Part shown: positions 44,821 to 55,835 of the stretch, piece after piece | How the letters are laid out: every line of letters starts with the position of its first letter | Position numbering within the stretch: the first letter of the stretch is position 1 | Assembly: GCA_013423325.1 (NCBI GenBank) | Contig: BLJB01000008.1 | Coordinates: 1 to 64,000 of the forward strand | Reading direction: 5' to 3' | DNA: 64,000 nucleotides | From: Usnea hakonensis | Lineage: Eukaryota; Ascomycota; Lecanoromycetes; Lecanorales; Parmeliaceae | Notes under the pieces: generated by a model | Seen by the model: the letters and a program-made list of their open reading frames with translations, nothing else | The model's database searches: none | Told to the model about the DNA's origin: nothing | Translations under genes and position numbers: made by a program

Positions 44821-46515
44821 CGAGGTAGGAATCTGAACCAACAATAAAGAACATACTAGTCGGAGGGCGAGAAGTAGAGATGGGAGCAATAGAAGGTGCC
44901 CTCCTATCTATAAAAGTTCAAGCAGCGACAAGAAATCTCTGAAGTCGCCGGGCAATACCAAGAGCTCTTCAGCCGTTGAATGCAGATTTTCGGACTCGCG
45001 CGCCAATCGCAAAACATCGTCAGCCTGCATGCAGCTTACAAACCTCGCATGCCCAATTCATTTTCTTCCCTAAATGAAAGCCTTCAAAGATGCTCAGGTG
45101 AGCACTCCAAATTTTGTCTAGTCTTGCAGGATGCAACGTAGGTTGCTGATCATGCATCTTCCTTATGCAGAGCCCCCGCAGTACTTGCTGTAACGCGCAA
45201 ACTTTGAATAAGTGCTAAAGTTGAAGTCATCGGGTCTCCGCTTTGCATTCTACTTCAACGTGCATCGTCTCAGTCAGCTTTGCACGTCAATGGAATTGAC
45301 TTGCCAATAGCGCTGATGAATTGTGCGGGTGCTCCTCGATTTGATTGCATTCGGTGCAATGTACCAGACATTTGATCATACTCCTGGATAGAGTACGGGT
45401 CAGCAGGATACACGCACTTGTCTCGTCCCCTTGACCTAATCGTATTGTTCCCCTTTGATGCCACTAGCTATGAGCTTTCACTCAAGGCAGACGGGTCTCA
45501 GGACGGTATCGGCTTGAGTCCAATCACAGCAGATGCTCGTATCGAAAGTTGATGTACCATCTCTCAACTCAAGAATAACAAGTAGCCTTGGCAGAGGCTT
45601 CGGAGGGTACTGATTTAGCTGCTTCCGATCATATGAGCCAACAGTGAACCACATTCACCTGAGTTGTTCCAACACAGACGGGACACGGACTGTTTTTATA
45701 AAAAGAAACATCCTTTCCGCTCTCAGTCTGAGTCTGAGACATCTCGGAGCGGATTCGAATTCGACAGTAATGTCTTATTCTCACTTGGGTTCTCCTGCCG
45801 TCGCATTATTCCTCGTCGATGCTGACTTGGCAGCAATGTCTTGGAGGTCCTATTTCAAATGGTACGAGTATCTTATCTTAAGGTACTTGGTTTGAACAAG
45901 TCAATAAAGTACTGCGTAGGTAAGGTATTCAACTTTAAGCTTCGCGACTAGGCTTCCGAGAGCATTGCCTCGGTCTATTCTATTTTGAAGCCCGTAGTGG
46001 TCCTAAAGTAAAGTAGTCTACGAGACGAGTGATGTACCTTAGTAGTCTAGACCGATATAATAGTCACCCAGCCACCACCACATCTAAATTCCCTCAGTTA
46101 TGTCTCGGAGCGCCCACTTTAGACTTCCTCACTATCGACAATCTAGACTTTGTTTACAACGCTAAAAGCTTAGCGTCTGATGAAGTATGTTTTAGAGTGA
46201 TTTAGAGCAATTACAAGGGTCTAAAAATAACCTTATTGGCTGACCTGTTGCCACTAAACACGCGAAATATCTCACTAGTCCCTTCTAGGATGATAGGATT
46301 TGATATTTGGCCCCTAAGATGGCTAGGATTCTCAGCCTTCTCTTGGCGGTTGTCCCGCAGATGAAATATCATAAATAAGTGCCATAAGTACATCACCACT
46401 CCTCCTTATCCCAAACATCCATCCATCCATCCATCTCACCAGAAATCCTGCCCTCCTCATCCTCATCCTCAACCTACCCATACCAACAACATCTCCCGCC
46501 AGCACATCCTCCACC
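44821..46515. other. Intergenic, no gene recognised
   Basis: No supported gene. The part 45880-46060 again has ggtac/taaggta-type motifs. A (CATC)n microsatellite is present at about 46413-46434. Confidence 0.4.
46413..46434. repeat. (CATC)n microsatellite
   Basis: Five to six perfect catc units lie about 80 bases upstream of the small secreted ORF starting at 46516. Confidence 0.8.
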
Positions 46516-46686
46516 ATGTACAAAGCCTTCCTCACTCTCCTACTCCTCCTACCCAGCCTCACCCTAGCAGCACCCGCGCAACCCATCAACTCCCTCGATC
46601 CAATCGCACCAGCTCCTCTCCAAATCAAGCGAACAAACGCCCAGTCCACCCTACAGGCTCTATACCAAGCGCTTCCGCTAGACTAG
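46516..46686 (+). CDS. Small secreted peptide ORF (56 aa) or broken 5' exon
   Basis: An ATG in good context (accATGt) opens a frame whose first ~18 residues are a textbook signal peptide (MYKAFLTLLLLLPSLTLA, then APAQP). The remaining 38 residues are Pro/Ala/Leu-rich with one dibasic-like IKR site and no Cys. A TAG follows LPLD at 46684. It may be a genuine small secreted peptide or the first exon of a longer gene that is now decayed; the following kilobase holds coding-like fragments. Confidence 0.45.
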   Translation: MYKAFLTLLLLLPSLTLAAPAQPINSLDPIAPAPLQIKRTNAQSTLQALYQALPLD

Positions 46687-48097
46687 GACTCCGATCCCGT
46701 GATCAAAATTTCATCCATAGGCCACTCGGGACTCATTGCCTTTCGATCTTAAGGAGATAGACAGAACATACTCAGTTGATGAGTCCCGCGATGTGACCAA
46801 CTCGACCCGCAACTCGAAGACAGGAAGGACGATGGTCGCGCGTCATACTAATCTGGGGCCTCTACCACCAGAGTCTCAAGGCCATGAATGAATGAATGAG
46901 ACCAGCCACGTTCAGAAATCGTCTAGGGAACATCTCCCCCCTATCTCGCAGCATTCATCATCATCATTCACCAACCGTCGACGGCCAGAGATACCCTGTA
47001 TGCAGCCCACTGCTTCCACCATCTCGACGCTTTCCAACCCAAACACCCTCATGGCAATCGGACTCAAAATCCTGACCATCCCGTATCCAAATACGCTGCC
47101 GCCATGATTTTCTCCTCTCCCAAAGAAATTGTACCCGTGGCCTCCAATACAACACATCTACAGCTGAAGTCCCGGAGCCGCTGGCAATCAAGCCTTCACT
47201 CCCAACGCTCAGCCAGGGTACTACAGGTCACAGACAACCCTTTCCGACATCCAGCATCGTGTCGCAGAAGGCGAATTCCGCCAATTTTACTACAAAGAGC
47301 GCTACGGCGATGGTGGGAGGTTATTTTTTTGGTTTACGCTCGGTGGTTGGTGTCTTGGGTACTATTAGAAGGTTGGTGTCTCAGGGAAGATCGGGATTGG
47401 TATCTGATCTGGCTAGCATTTTTGATATCAAGTCGTCGAGGCTCAGCCGTTCTACATTCGTTGCAAGGACAACCGGAAGGCGCGAAAGCTAGTTAGGAAT
47501 AGTTACAGAATGGAAAATCTTGTCGTATAAATAAACAAGTCATATTTAAGAAACCAATCATGCGTCCGTATATCCAAACCCCCAAAGATCGATCATCAAA
47601 TCACACCTTTCCCGTCCTCGGATCTATTTTTATCGTAACAAGCACTCTACTTCTATAGTTGTGTGTATCAAGACAAATCGACAAGTCCCAGATAAGGAAC
47701 CATCTCGCGACAGTCCGATGAAAGATGTGCAATGCGCGCTGTTTATAGATGAAAGAAAGCCTGGTAAATCACGATCGAGTGCTTCACCCCAAAGAGCAGT
47801 TCCTTGAGTGGGGCTGACTAAACGCAAAGACCTTCGAGACAGACAGCTTCGCCCTCAGAGATCCATGACCCCTTTTCAAAAGCCGCAACTCATTTCGGAG
47901 AAGTCCTAGAAGCCGTCTTTCACCATCTCTCTCTTCTCAAAGTGAACGACCCCAGCCGGCACAACGGCTCCAAGAGCGCGGTAGCAATGACAATCTCACA
48001 GAGTCTTAGCAAGCTTACTATTTTTCTAATCGCCGGGCAGATGGCACAAGAGTGCGTAAGAAAAACGCGGGATCCTTTCAAGCCATACCTCATACCT
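46687..48097. other. Region with decayed coding fragments, unidentified
   Basis: Between 47000 and 47330 the plus strand yields protein-like pieces in alternating frames, such as FHHLDAFQPKHPHGNRTQNP near 47017 and SDIQHRVAEGEFRQFYYKER near 47240. They are broken by stops and frame changes. They may belong to one decayed gene, perhaps together with the secreted-peptide exon. No family is recognised. The part 47500-48097 is featureless. Confidence 0.3.
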
Positions 48098-50205
48098 TCA
48101 AACAAGGATGACCTCTTTGAACTCGTTTTCTTGCATCAAGCTTCCAAGCCTTAGCTCTCCAGGCATGAACCCATAGAAATACGCACACCCAACCATCTTG
48201 TATCTACCTGCGTCGATCGGTCGCAGAATCACAGGAGCTTGGACACTTTCGACGTAAATGAAGGAATCTCCTTCCTGTGCTGCCGCAGGGACCATACCGA
48301 CAAAGCCAGTGGTGGTTCGCGCGAAGCGAAGTCTTAGAGTCTTCTGTCCTGTCGCAATCATGAATTTCGACGAACATGCTCGCAGCGTTGTCATTAAATA
48401 TTCCCTATAGTAGGCCCAGGCTGTTTCCAGTGTTTCGATTGATATGCTATCGATTTCATCCAAACCCGCTATCCATGGAGCGTTGCCGCTTTCGATCAGC
48501 TGCAGCAAAGTCTCATGTACATATTGTGCGCGACATCGTGGGTCGAAAAAGAACCGCGTGTATGAGATGTAAGAGTGCATGTGGTCAGAGTAGATTTCTG
48601 GATAGCCACCGTCAGGAGCGCCCTCGTGGCTGCATAGTAGTGTCTTCCAAGTTATCTCTACAGCTTGTTGCGCTGAGTATCGCGGCGAGTTGTCAATGTG
48701 CCAAAAAACAGTATTCAACAATTGAAAAAGAGGAGGCCAAGTTGAATAGTCGATGTCAGTTTCTACGTTCTCGTCCGATGGTAGGAGCGTACTGAACGGG
48801 CTTGAAAGGTCTATAGTGCAATCTGGGTCACTTGGGTCAACGCATAACGGCTCAGTATGGGCTATAGAGTCAATTGATACCATGGGCACGACGAGTTCGA
48901 TCTCTTGCTGTCCGATTTTGATATTGTAAGACACTGGGTCTGTGGAGTGACAATCACCTTCAGGATACGTGAAACTCTTGCCGACAATACTTCGAGAGTG
49001 CGGGCCATTCTGGGACCAATCTGGTACCCACGACGGTAGACTTGAGGTCCGATCCAGGACTCCCGCGTTGAGCAGCAAGCGAGGGCCTTGCCCAGCTCGA
49101 ATTATCGCACAGGCAACTTTTGTGAACACTTCGGACGTATCAAGGTTGTAATCTGGCTGGATGAGGGCGCTTGTGGGATCAGAGCACAGATTGAGCAGCG
49201 CATAAACCTTGTCTCTCGGATCGGTTGAGCTCGACTATCTTGCGATTTCTAGGAAGTCTAGAAGTCCCCATTCCCGCGGCTCCCATTCCAGAAAGTCAAA
49301 TTCAAGAGAGCATAATCCAAGCCGGACCAAAAATGCCAGTTGACCAAGACTAAGCGCTAGGGATTCGGCGGTCCTATCAGATGGCAGTGATGGTCTCCCA
49401 AAGCAGGAGAATTGGTGTGTACACGCCACCATCAGGGTTTGAACAACCGGAGCGGCTGGCAGAGACCATTCACCACACATGAATTCTAATTTTCGAGCAG
49501 CTAGTGCCTCTTGCATTATCCACACCCTCACAAACCACGAACGCATTACGAATCTCTGTAGCATTGTCCAAGCTTCATCTCCGTACGGCGGTAATCGTAG
49601 AGTCTTCAGATCTTGTTCGGACCACAAGCCCTCTGTATCGCACTCCGGACTAGAACCAGCAGCCTGTATCTGTCTGAGGAAGTTTGGAACATTCTGGCTA
49701 CCATCTGCTTCCTCTCCCAGATATGCAATCACACGTTTCGCTTGGCAGAAGACTCTATACATGAGCTGCACTTGCTGCTTTCGCTCATCCAAGTCATGCT
49801 GGTTGATGCACACGAGATCTATCCATAGGAAGCGAGACTCGGTCTTGTGTTGCAGACGGCCTAGAGCTCTGTCCAGATTTTTGCTGATGGCTATGACCTC
49901 TCGATCAAGCCATAGTACTCTATCACTGTTTTCGGTACCCCAATCGTAAGAAAGACATTCATATTCAGGCGCATCTGCCAAGGTATGAGTGGACAGAGAT
50001 CCGAGAAGGTATGGATATCTAGGCGCTTTGAACTTGAGCTCAAATGGTATCTTCTGACGCCTGGGAAAGAGCTCCAAGACACGAAATGCGAGGCCGACAA
50101 GAGTTTGGTGTAGGGATAGCGGTTGGTTACTCGAATGCTTCCATCTTGTTTGAGCTCAAACGGAGGGCTTGGAAGACGTGCGATATAGTCACGAGACGAA
50201 TCCAT
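48098..50205 (-). pseudogene. HET-domain protein, inactivated by one frameshift and one stop
   Basis: The gene starts at an ATG at 50205 (MDSSRDYIARLPSPP…). After residue ~40 the frame is broken by a one-base loss around 50082-50087. The correct continuation (RVLELFPRRQ) is one frame off. From there the HET domain (PF06985) is textbook: APEYECLSYDWGTENSD, NLDRALGRLQ, FLWIDLVCINQHDLDERKQQ and YRVFCQAKRVIAYLGEE. An in-frame TAG at 49235-49237 interrupts EIAR*SSSTDPRDKVYALLN, after which the frame runs open for another 378 codons. HET proteins control vegetative incompatibility and trigger cell death after fusion of unlike mycelia. No intron can plausibly remove either lesion. Otherwise the frame is intact over ~2.1 kb, so the loss is recent or reflects sequence errors. 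Confidence 0.85.
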
Positions 50206-50593
50206 GTGGCTAGCAATAAACGCTGCTTGATGAGTGAGAGGCTTGTTATTAGTTGTTACTCGAAGTCTTTGCCTAATCTCAGCCTTGCAAAACTTCCAAT
50301 ATACTTTACCTTGCTTTATGAATAGCCAAAGGATAAAGCTAGCACTGACAGCCCTATGAAAGCCATCAAGTCTTGAAGCTTGTCCGCCTTTGGCTTAGCC
50401 ATATTCGTACTCGTATACGGCGGGCAAATGTCGGGTTTTGATTCAGATCTCAGACCTTCCCAAACTCTTCTTGTTTTTCCTTTTCTTTTGAATACAGCAT
50501 ACTCCCTCACTCTCATACTTATCCACGATCATATATATATATATACATACATAGTACACTTCCGGCTGTTCAGAAAACTCATACCGGTCGACA
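50206..50593. promoter_or_regulatory. Shared upstream region of HET and MDR oxidoreductase genes
   Basis: A divergent intergenic space of under 400 bases. A (TA)n tract at 50529-50545 (atatatatatatatatac) lies ~50 bases upstream of the oxidoreductase ATG and could serve as a TATA region. Nothing else is assigned. Confidence 0.4.
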
Positions 50594-51646
50594 ATGTCTC
50601 TCCCAATCCCCTCAACCATGAAAGCTTGGCAATTCTCCCAGACGGCGGGGGGTCTCGAAAAGAACCTCAAACTCAACAATGCTGCCCCTCTACCCCCCAA
50701 GGCCAAATCCCTCCCTGCAGATCAAATCCTGGTCCAAGTTTTATCCGCCGCGATCAATCCGATTGACTACAAACTTGCCGAGATCCCAGTCCTCGGTAAT
50801 CTCGTTATCAAAAAGCCTTCATCCCCCGGCCTTGACTACGCCGGTCGTGTTGTAGCCGCTGGGCCCAATTCCAAAAAGGTCTCTAATGAGGATTTGAAGC
50901 CTGGGCAATTGGTCTTTGGGAAACTAGACGCCCCCACGCAGTATGGCACTATCGCTGAATACACCATCGTGTCAAGAGCGGGCTGCGTGCCTCTCCCTGA
51001 GGGACTAGGTCCAGATGATGCAGCATCCATCGGTACTGCAGCACTGACGGCATACCAATGTATTGTCCCACACATCAAGTCTGGCGCTCGCGTCTTCATC
51101 AACGGCGGAAGCGGCGGAGTGGGCAGCTTCGGCATTCAGATTGCCAAAGTCAAGGGCTGTCATGTCACCACCAGCTGCTCAGGCGCCAACGTCGATCTCT
51201 GCAAGTCCCTTGGCGCTGATCAAGTGATTGACTACAAGAGCAAAGACGTCGTAACCGAATTGAAGAGCATGCCAAAGTTTGATCTGGTCGTCGACAATGT
51301 GGGAACGCCGAGCGAGCTGTACTGGCAAGCGCACAACTTCACAAATACAAAGACCAGATACGTACAGGCCGGCGGGGGATTTAGCTTCGGTGACATCTCC
51401 AGCTTGTTGAGCAGGATGGTATGGCCTGGCTTCCTTGGCGGTGGAAAGAGACCATTCGAGTTTCTGGCGCTGGCGAACAATCAGGAGCACTTTCGAGACA
51501 TTGTAGGCTGGATGGCGCAGGGGAAAGTGAAGGCTTTGATTGATGAAGTGTACGGCATGGAGGACAAGGGACCCATCAGAGCCTTTGAGAGACTGAAGAC
51601 TGGTCGGGCAAAGGGAAAGATTGTCGTCAGGGTTGCCGAGCCATAA
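50594..51646 (+). CDS. Medium-chain dehydrogenase/reductase (quinone-oxidoreductase-like)
   Basis: An intronless gene of 350 residues; the ATG is in good context (caatgtct) after the (TA)n tract. The N-terminal catalytic (GroES-like) domain has AINPIDYKLAEIPV and PGLDYAGRVVAAG. The Rossmann domain has the NADPH-binding motif VFINGGSGGVGSFGIQIAKVKG (residues ~162-183), CKSLGADQVIDYKSKDV and a C-terminal RAFERLKTGRAKGKIVVRV. No zinc-binding Cys/His set is seen, so it belongs to the zinc-free quinone oxidoreductase/enoyl-reductase-like branch. Such enzymes reduce quinones or activated alkenes in the cytosol using NADPH; some act in trans with polyketide synthases, but none is nearby. The natural substrate is unknown. 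Confidence 0.92.
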   Translation: MSLPIPSTMKAWQFSQTAGGLEKNLKLNNAAPLPPKAKSLPADQILVQVLSAAINPIDYKLAEIPVLGNLVIKKPSSPGLDYAGRVVAAGPNSKKVSNEDLKPGQLVFGKLDAPTQYGTIAEYTIVSRAGCVPLPEGLGPDDAASIGTAALTAYQCIVPHIKSGARVFINGGSGGVGSFGIQIAKVKGCHVTTSCSGANVDLCKSLGADQVIDYKSKDVVTELKSMPKFDLVVDNVGTPSELYWQAHNFTNTKTRYVQAGGGFSFGDISSLLSRMVWPGFLGGGKRPFEFLALANNQEHFRDIVGWMAQGKVKALIDEVYGMEDKGPIRAFERLKTGRAKGKIVVRVAEP

Positions 51647-52577
51647 GTGATGCGACCTCGTTATCCCAGACAGTACAGGGTCTTTCAAAGTTCACACACG
51701 GGACAGGAACACAGAACCGCTTTTCGATCGCGTGTGCCTTGATGGTATTCTCTACAAGTTTTTTCTGTATAATAAAATAGCAGCCGAGTTCGCATCAAAA
51801 AATTTTGAGCTCGCATATTCCCGTTAACATACTTGCTTCACTACATCTCTCCATTCCATATCTTCGCTTTCACTTCCATCATAGTATCTAGCATCTGCCT
51901 CTCCATACAAGAACGATTCATCAATCGGAAATACGCGACTCCGCACTTCAAAGCCCCCCTCAAACACCATCCTCACCTATCATGCATATAAAAACATAAG
52001 GCCATCGCATAATTCCAGCTATCTATAAGCAATCCAAACAATCCAACAATCGTTCACCAAGATCACGGACGGAGCAACCTACCAGCATTTGTCCAAAAAT
52101 ATCTTCAATCCCCCCTTTCCTGTTCTCCCCCTCGCCCTTCATCCTTCCCATGACCACTACACAAAACGACCAATATCCCTCCCCTTCCCTCCAGACCTGA
52201 CGCACACCACGAAACCAGCGCAGAATACCATTATCTGTAGCTGCGAAGATGCTTACTGCAACGTGACCACGGAAGCTAGTATACATTGTCCATGTCAAGA
52301 GTGGGGACGCCGGAGGTATGATTGTGCGCGGAAGAATGGAGACACTGCTTCTGGGGCTGGAGTAAATAAGGATAGTATGATAGCTGTAAAATGAGGCATA
52401 TTCCGGTGTTCTGACCGCTGAAAGGGTCAACGGGCTGAACGTTTTCTGGGGGCTCTTCATGCATTCGCTCTCCAGCTGTATTGAATTGACTCCTAACCCT
52501 AGCCCTGACCCTGCAATAAATTCGGACGCTAAGGAAACAAGGTCCGAGGACGATCCGAGGATCCGAGGCGTCGGACT
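51647..52577. other. Intergenic, no gene recognised
   Basis: A minus-strand frame of 189 codons (52023-52592) and its neighbours have no ATG-supported domain structure. They lie opposite pyrimidine-rich DNA and are not called. Confidence 0.4.
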
Positions 52578-54327
52578 TTGTATGCCAATCATTCTTCTCC
52601 ACGCATCTCAGCCACCGCACTATGTGGCCAACTTGTGGCACCGCCCAGATCAACTGTTCTTTTGCTTGATCTGAACATCCGTCCACGTGTGCAACCTTAT
52701 CTTGAAGAGGACGTTGTTGGGAGTTTCATCGTCGATGCTCGTGTAAGGAAGCATTCATATTGATCAGAGATTTTGGCTTACACAATCATGGCTCATAGCT
52801 TTCGTATACTCATGGGCAGCCTTACGAGCATGATCTGTTTGATTCACAGGGCACCGGTGCCCAGAATCTCCTGCCGAACTCTTTCGAATCCAGCACAGTC
52901 ATGTTCTACGTAGGCAGGTCAGATAGCGCGCAAAGACCCGTCTCCAACAACACTGTCAAAGTGAACTCGACAGGGTCGCTCTTTGAGTTCGATCTAACTA
53001 GCTTCGAACCCAGCTTCAAGGCGTACAACATCTTTATTGTTGCCCTCGGGCCTGACAGTCGAATTTACAGGGCGTCAACAACTCTGTTGCGTCTGCCAAA
53101 CCGTACAGATGGCGGTAGCGTCACCAAGATTGACAATCTCTACGGTGGGCTGCTCGTAAGGGCTGCCAATACAACCAATAGCAGCCATAACGCATGGACC
53201 TCGCTCTTTCCTTACTCATTCTACCTTGACGGAGGTTGGCTTGGGAAAAGTTCACAGAACATGAAAGTACTGAAGAACAATGGTTACAACGTACTTCACA
53301 TTGTGCCTGGAGGCTCCCTTGGCTACGACTTCGCCCAGCTAGATGAGTGGCTCGATCAAGCGCAGCTGTTAGGCTTATGGATCATGTTTGACATGAGATG
53401 GCAGTACCAGAATGCGTCAGGGGTAAATCGGCAGGTCAGTCGATTAATGGCGAGACCCAATATGCTGCTATGGTATACCGCGGACGAACCAGGTGCGCGC
53501 CCTCACACCACAGCATACCGAAAGCGAGCTGACAACCAGGGATTCAGATGGACAAGTGGATCCGTTGGATGCACCCAAGCACGCCTATGATCAGATCAAA
53601 GCTCTTGACCCCTATCACCCTGTCTCACTCTGCCTCAATTGCGAGAATTATCATTATCAAGAGTACTCTGCCGGTGCTGACATAATCCTCTCCGATGTCT
53701 ATCCCATTGGCACAAACACCTCATGGTCTACTAAGTACAAGTAAGCGCCCCTGTCCCATTTCTCCCACACACACAAAGACTAAGCAACTGATATTCCTCG
53801 TTCCCAGCACCGTCTGCAACACCACCTACGGCTGCTGCGGCTGCGACAACTGTCTCGGCTTCAACAACCTCACCAACGTCCCAGCCCGCCTCGACACCTA
53901 CCGCACCTACCAAACCCAACTCAACCTCCCCCCAAAAGTCCTCTGGGGCGTACCGCAAGCTTTCCCAACCCAAGATTTCTGGACGCAAACGCCGACTCCA
54001 AGTCAAGAAGTCGCCATGACCATGCTAAGCATCAACCACGGCGCCAAGGGCATCATCATGTGGATATTTCCAACAACAGCATCATTGACCGACGCAACGA
54101 GTAGATTGGCACGAGTCCTGACTAGTATTTACGCAGAGTACATACTTAGTGCGGACATGATAACCGAACCAGTCGTCGACGGGGTCAGCGCGATCAATAT
54201 AAGCGCATGGAAGACTCGGGACTCCATACTCGTGAGCATCGTCAATTCAGCCCACCAGAACACTACGGGACATATCTCTCTCAGCCTTCCAGGAGGGTTG
54301 CGCGCAACGGGTATCAGACAAGTCTGA
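52578..54327 (+). CDS. Secreted glycoside-hydrolase-like (TIM-barrel) protein, ends uncertain
   Basis: Inferred exons are ~52578-52742, 52799-53492, 53548-53740 and 53808-54327. The introns of 56, 55 and 67 nt are phase-consistent. The core reads YSFYLDGGWLGKSSQNMKVL, YNVLHIVPGGSLGYDFAQLD, LWIMFDMRWQYQN, NMLLWYTADEPDGQVDPLDA, ALDPYHPVSLCLNCENYHYQ and VLWGVPQAFPTQDFW. This matches a fungal family of putative GH-type (beta/alpha)8 secreted proteins. The Glu in TADEPDG is a candidate catalytic residue. Two faults appear. No ATG or signal peptide lies in frame at the 5' end (first codon TTG). The TGA at 54325 is followed in frame by WRVASDIELFGNTF, which resembles the usual C-terminal beta strands. 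It may therefore be a damaged gene; the enzyme activity of the family is not firmly known. Confidence 0.7.
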
Positions 54328-54572
54328 TGGAGGGTGGCATCTGACATCGAGCTCTTCGGCAACACGTTTAGAGAGATCGGATATTCAGGGCTTGAGCACA
54401 GACATACTGATTTTAAGTCTAAGTCTAGCAGCAGAACCAGTAGCGATAATATAGTCTTTTTTGCAATCCGAGGCTATTAAATGACTATTTATCTTGAGCT
54501 CCCCGAACACAGCCATCCCCCCTCCCCGCTCCCCCAACACCCTCCACCCTTCACCCCCCACCATCATCCCTC

Positions 54573-55835
54573 CTATCTCCCACCATCCACCCCATCATCC
54601 CACCTCACCCCCTCCGGATTCCCATTCCTCCCCACACAAGCCGCAAAATGCGACCTAACATGATCTCTCTTCCCAAAAGCGCCATTACAGCGGGGACATC
54701 GCATACTAAGATGAGCGTCTGGACTCGCTCTGCTTGGTAGCTTGACAGGGAGGGTTCCGGGCGGGAGTGTTGAGGGGATGACGACGCCGTTGACGGCGGC
54801 GAGTTTGGTGTTGAAGGTTTTGGTGCGGGCTGAGGGTTGGGAGGGGGGGAGGCGGGGTGGTTTGGATGCTGAGGCGGTGCTGGGTAGGTTGCGGCGAGGG
54901 GGTTTGGAGATTCTTTTGGGTGGATGGCGGGGTTTTGGTTTTTGTTTGGTGCGCAGGCTTTCTTGCCGATAGGGAGGGGTTGGATTGCCAATTTCTGTCT
55001 CACAAAAGTCTTCTTGGATATCATCGTTCTCCATAAAAGTTGCACAGCATTTGGAACACGAGCAGCTTTCCGAGCACTCAATGGAAGCGAGCTTGGATGA
55101 ATTCATAGCTGGGTTGACGGGTGTGAATTTTGCGGGGTACGCGAAAGGATTTTCTGCTTGGTTGCCTTGTGGTGTCATTGATGTAGTTAGATATGATGCG
55201 CAACGCGTCTTTGGGCTGTCGGAGAGATTTGGTGAAGCGTGCTGGGTGGGTGGTAAGGAGTAGGCTACGGCGGTATCGGTTTGTTGTAGTGGGTGGGAAT
55301 GATTCTGAGAAGGTCGCAATTGGGGATCGATCGTGTTGTAGTTCGGACCATACATCTTTGAAGGCTGGTGGTGTGGGTAATTTATGTACTCATACGCGTG
55401 CTGGCTCATGGGATGCTCGATCATGGGTATGAGCAATGGTCGTCCGTTTTGGTTGTGGTGAGTCAGTGCAGCATTGACGAAATTGAGAGCTTGCTGGGCG
55501 TGAACGCGTCGAATATCATGGGACGGTTGGTGAAAGCTGTATTCTTCAGGAGGGGACTGTGACTGATGATTAATTGAAAGCAAAAGGCAAAGAGCGAGTT
55601 CTGTGTTCGTAGAGAAACTTACATCATAAGTGTGTGTAGGAGCTTTAGATTCTTGTAGATACGCGTCCAGCATATATGATGAAAATGAGGGTAGAGTGTT
55701 GAAGTGTACTGAGTTGTAATTATACTCGCGCTCAGCGAGCATCGGCGCCAATCTGATTTGATACTGATTGCTCAAGTCCAAGTCTAGTCCATCTTCACAT
55801 ACATGAAAATTCTCTTCTAGGCGTCTGTCCGACAT
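54573..55835 (-). CDS. C2H2-type zinc-finger protein, putative transcription factor
   Basis: An open frame of 420 residues from the first ATG at 55835 (MSDRRLEENFHVCEDG). The N-terminal ~380 residues are disordered and rich in Gln, Pro, Ser and His, with a Cys cluster CSESCSCSKCC in the middle and a basic Pro-rich block (KQKPKPRHPPKRISKPPRR). A single finger lies at the C-terminus: CPRCNGAFGKRDHVRSHFAAC (CxxC…HxxxxC or HxxxH-like), followed by the conserved NGNPEGVRWDD tail seen in a fungal single-finger group. This suggests nuclear DNA binding. A canonical GTAAGT…ATCAG segment of exactly 60 nt at 55563-55622 lies in frame without stops, so both spliced (400 aa) and unspliced forms are possible. 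Confidence 0.75.
   Translation of the reverse strand: MSDRRLEENFHVCEDGLDLDLSNQYQIRLAPMLAEREYNYNSVHFNTLPSFSSYMLDAYLQESKAPTHTYDVSFSTNTELALCLLLSINHQSQSPPEEYSFHQPSHDIRRVHAQQALNFVNAALTHHNQNGRPLLIPMIEHPMSQHAYEYINYPHHQPSKMYGPNYNTIDPQLRPSQNHSHPLQQTDTAVAYSLPPTQHASPNLSDSPKTRCASYLTTSMTPQGNQAENPFAYPAKFTPVNPAMNSSKLASIECSESCSCSKCCATFMENDDIQEDFCETEIGNPTPPYRQESLRTKQKPKPRHPPKRISKPPRRNLPSTASASKPPRLPPSQPSARTKTFNTKLAAVNGVVIPSTLPPGTLPVKLPSRASPDAHLSMRCPRCNGAFGKRDHVRSHFAACVGRNGNPEGVRWDDGVDGGR

Noticed and set aside
52023..52686. Minus-strand ORFs of 189 and 136 codons
   Set aside because: No domain, no splice plan, and they overlap the promoter and first exon of the glycoside-hydrolase-like gene.
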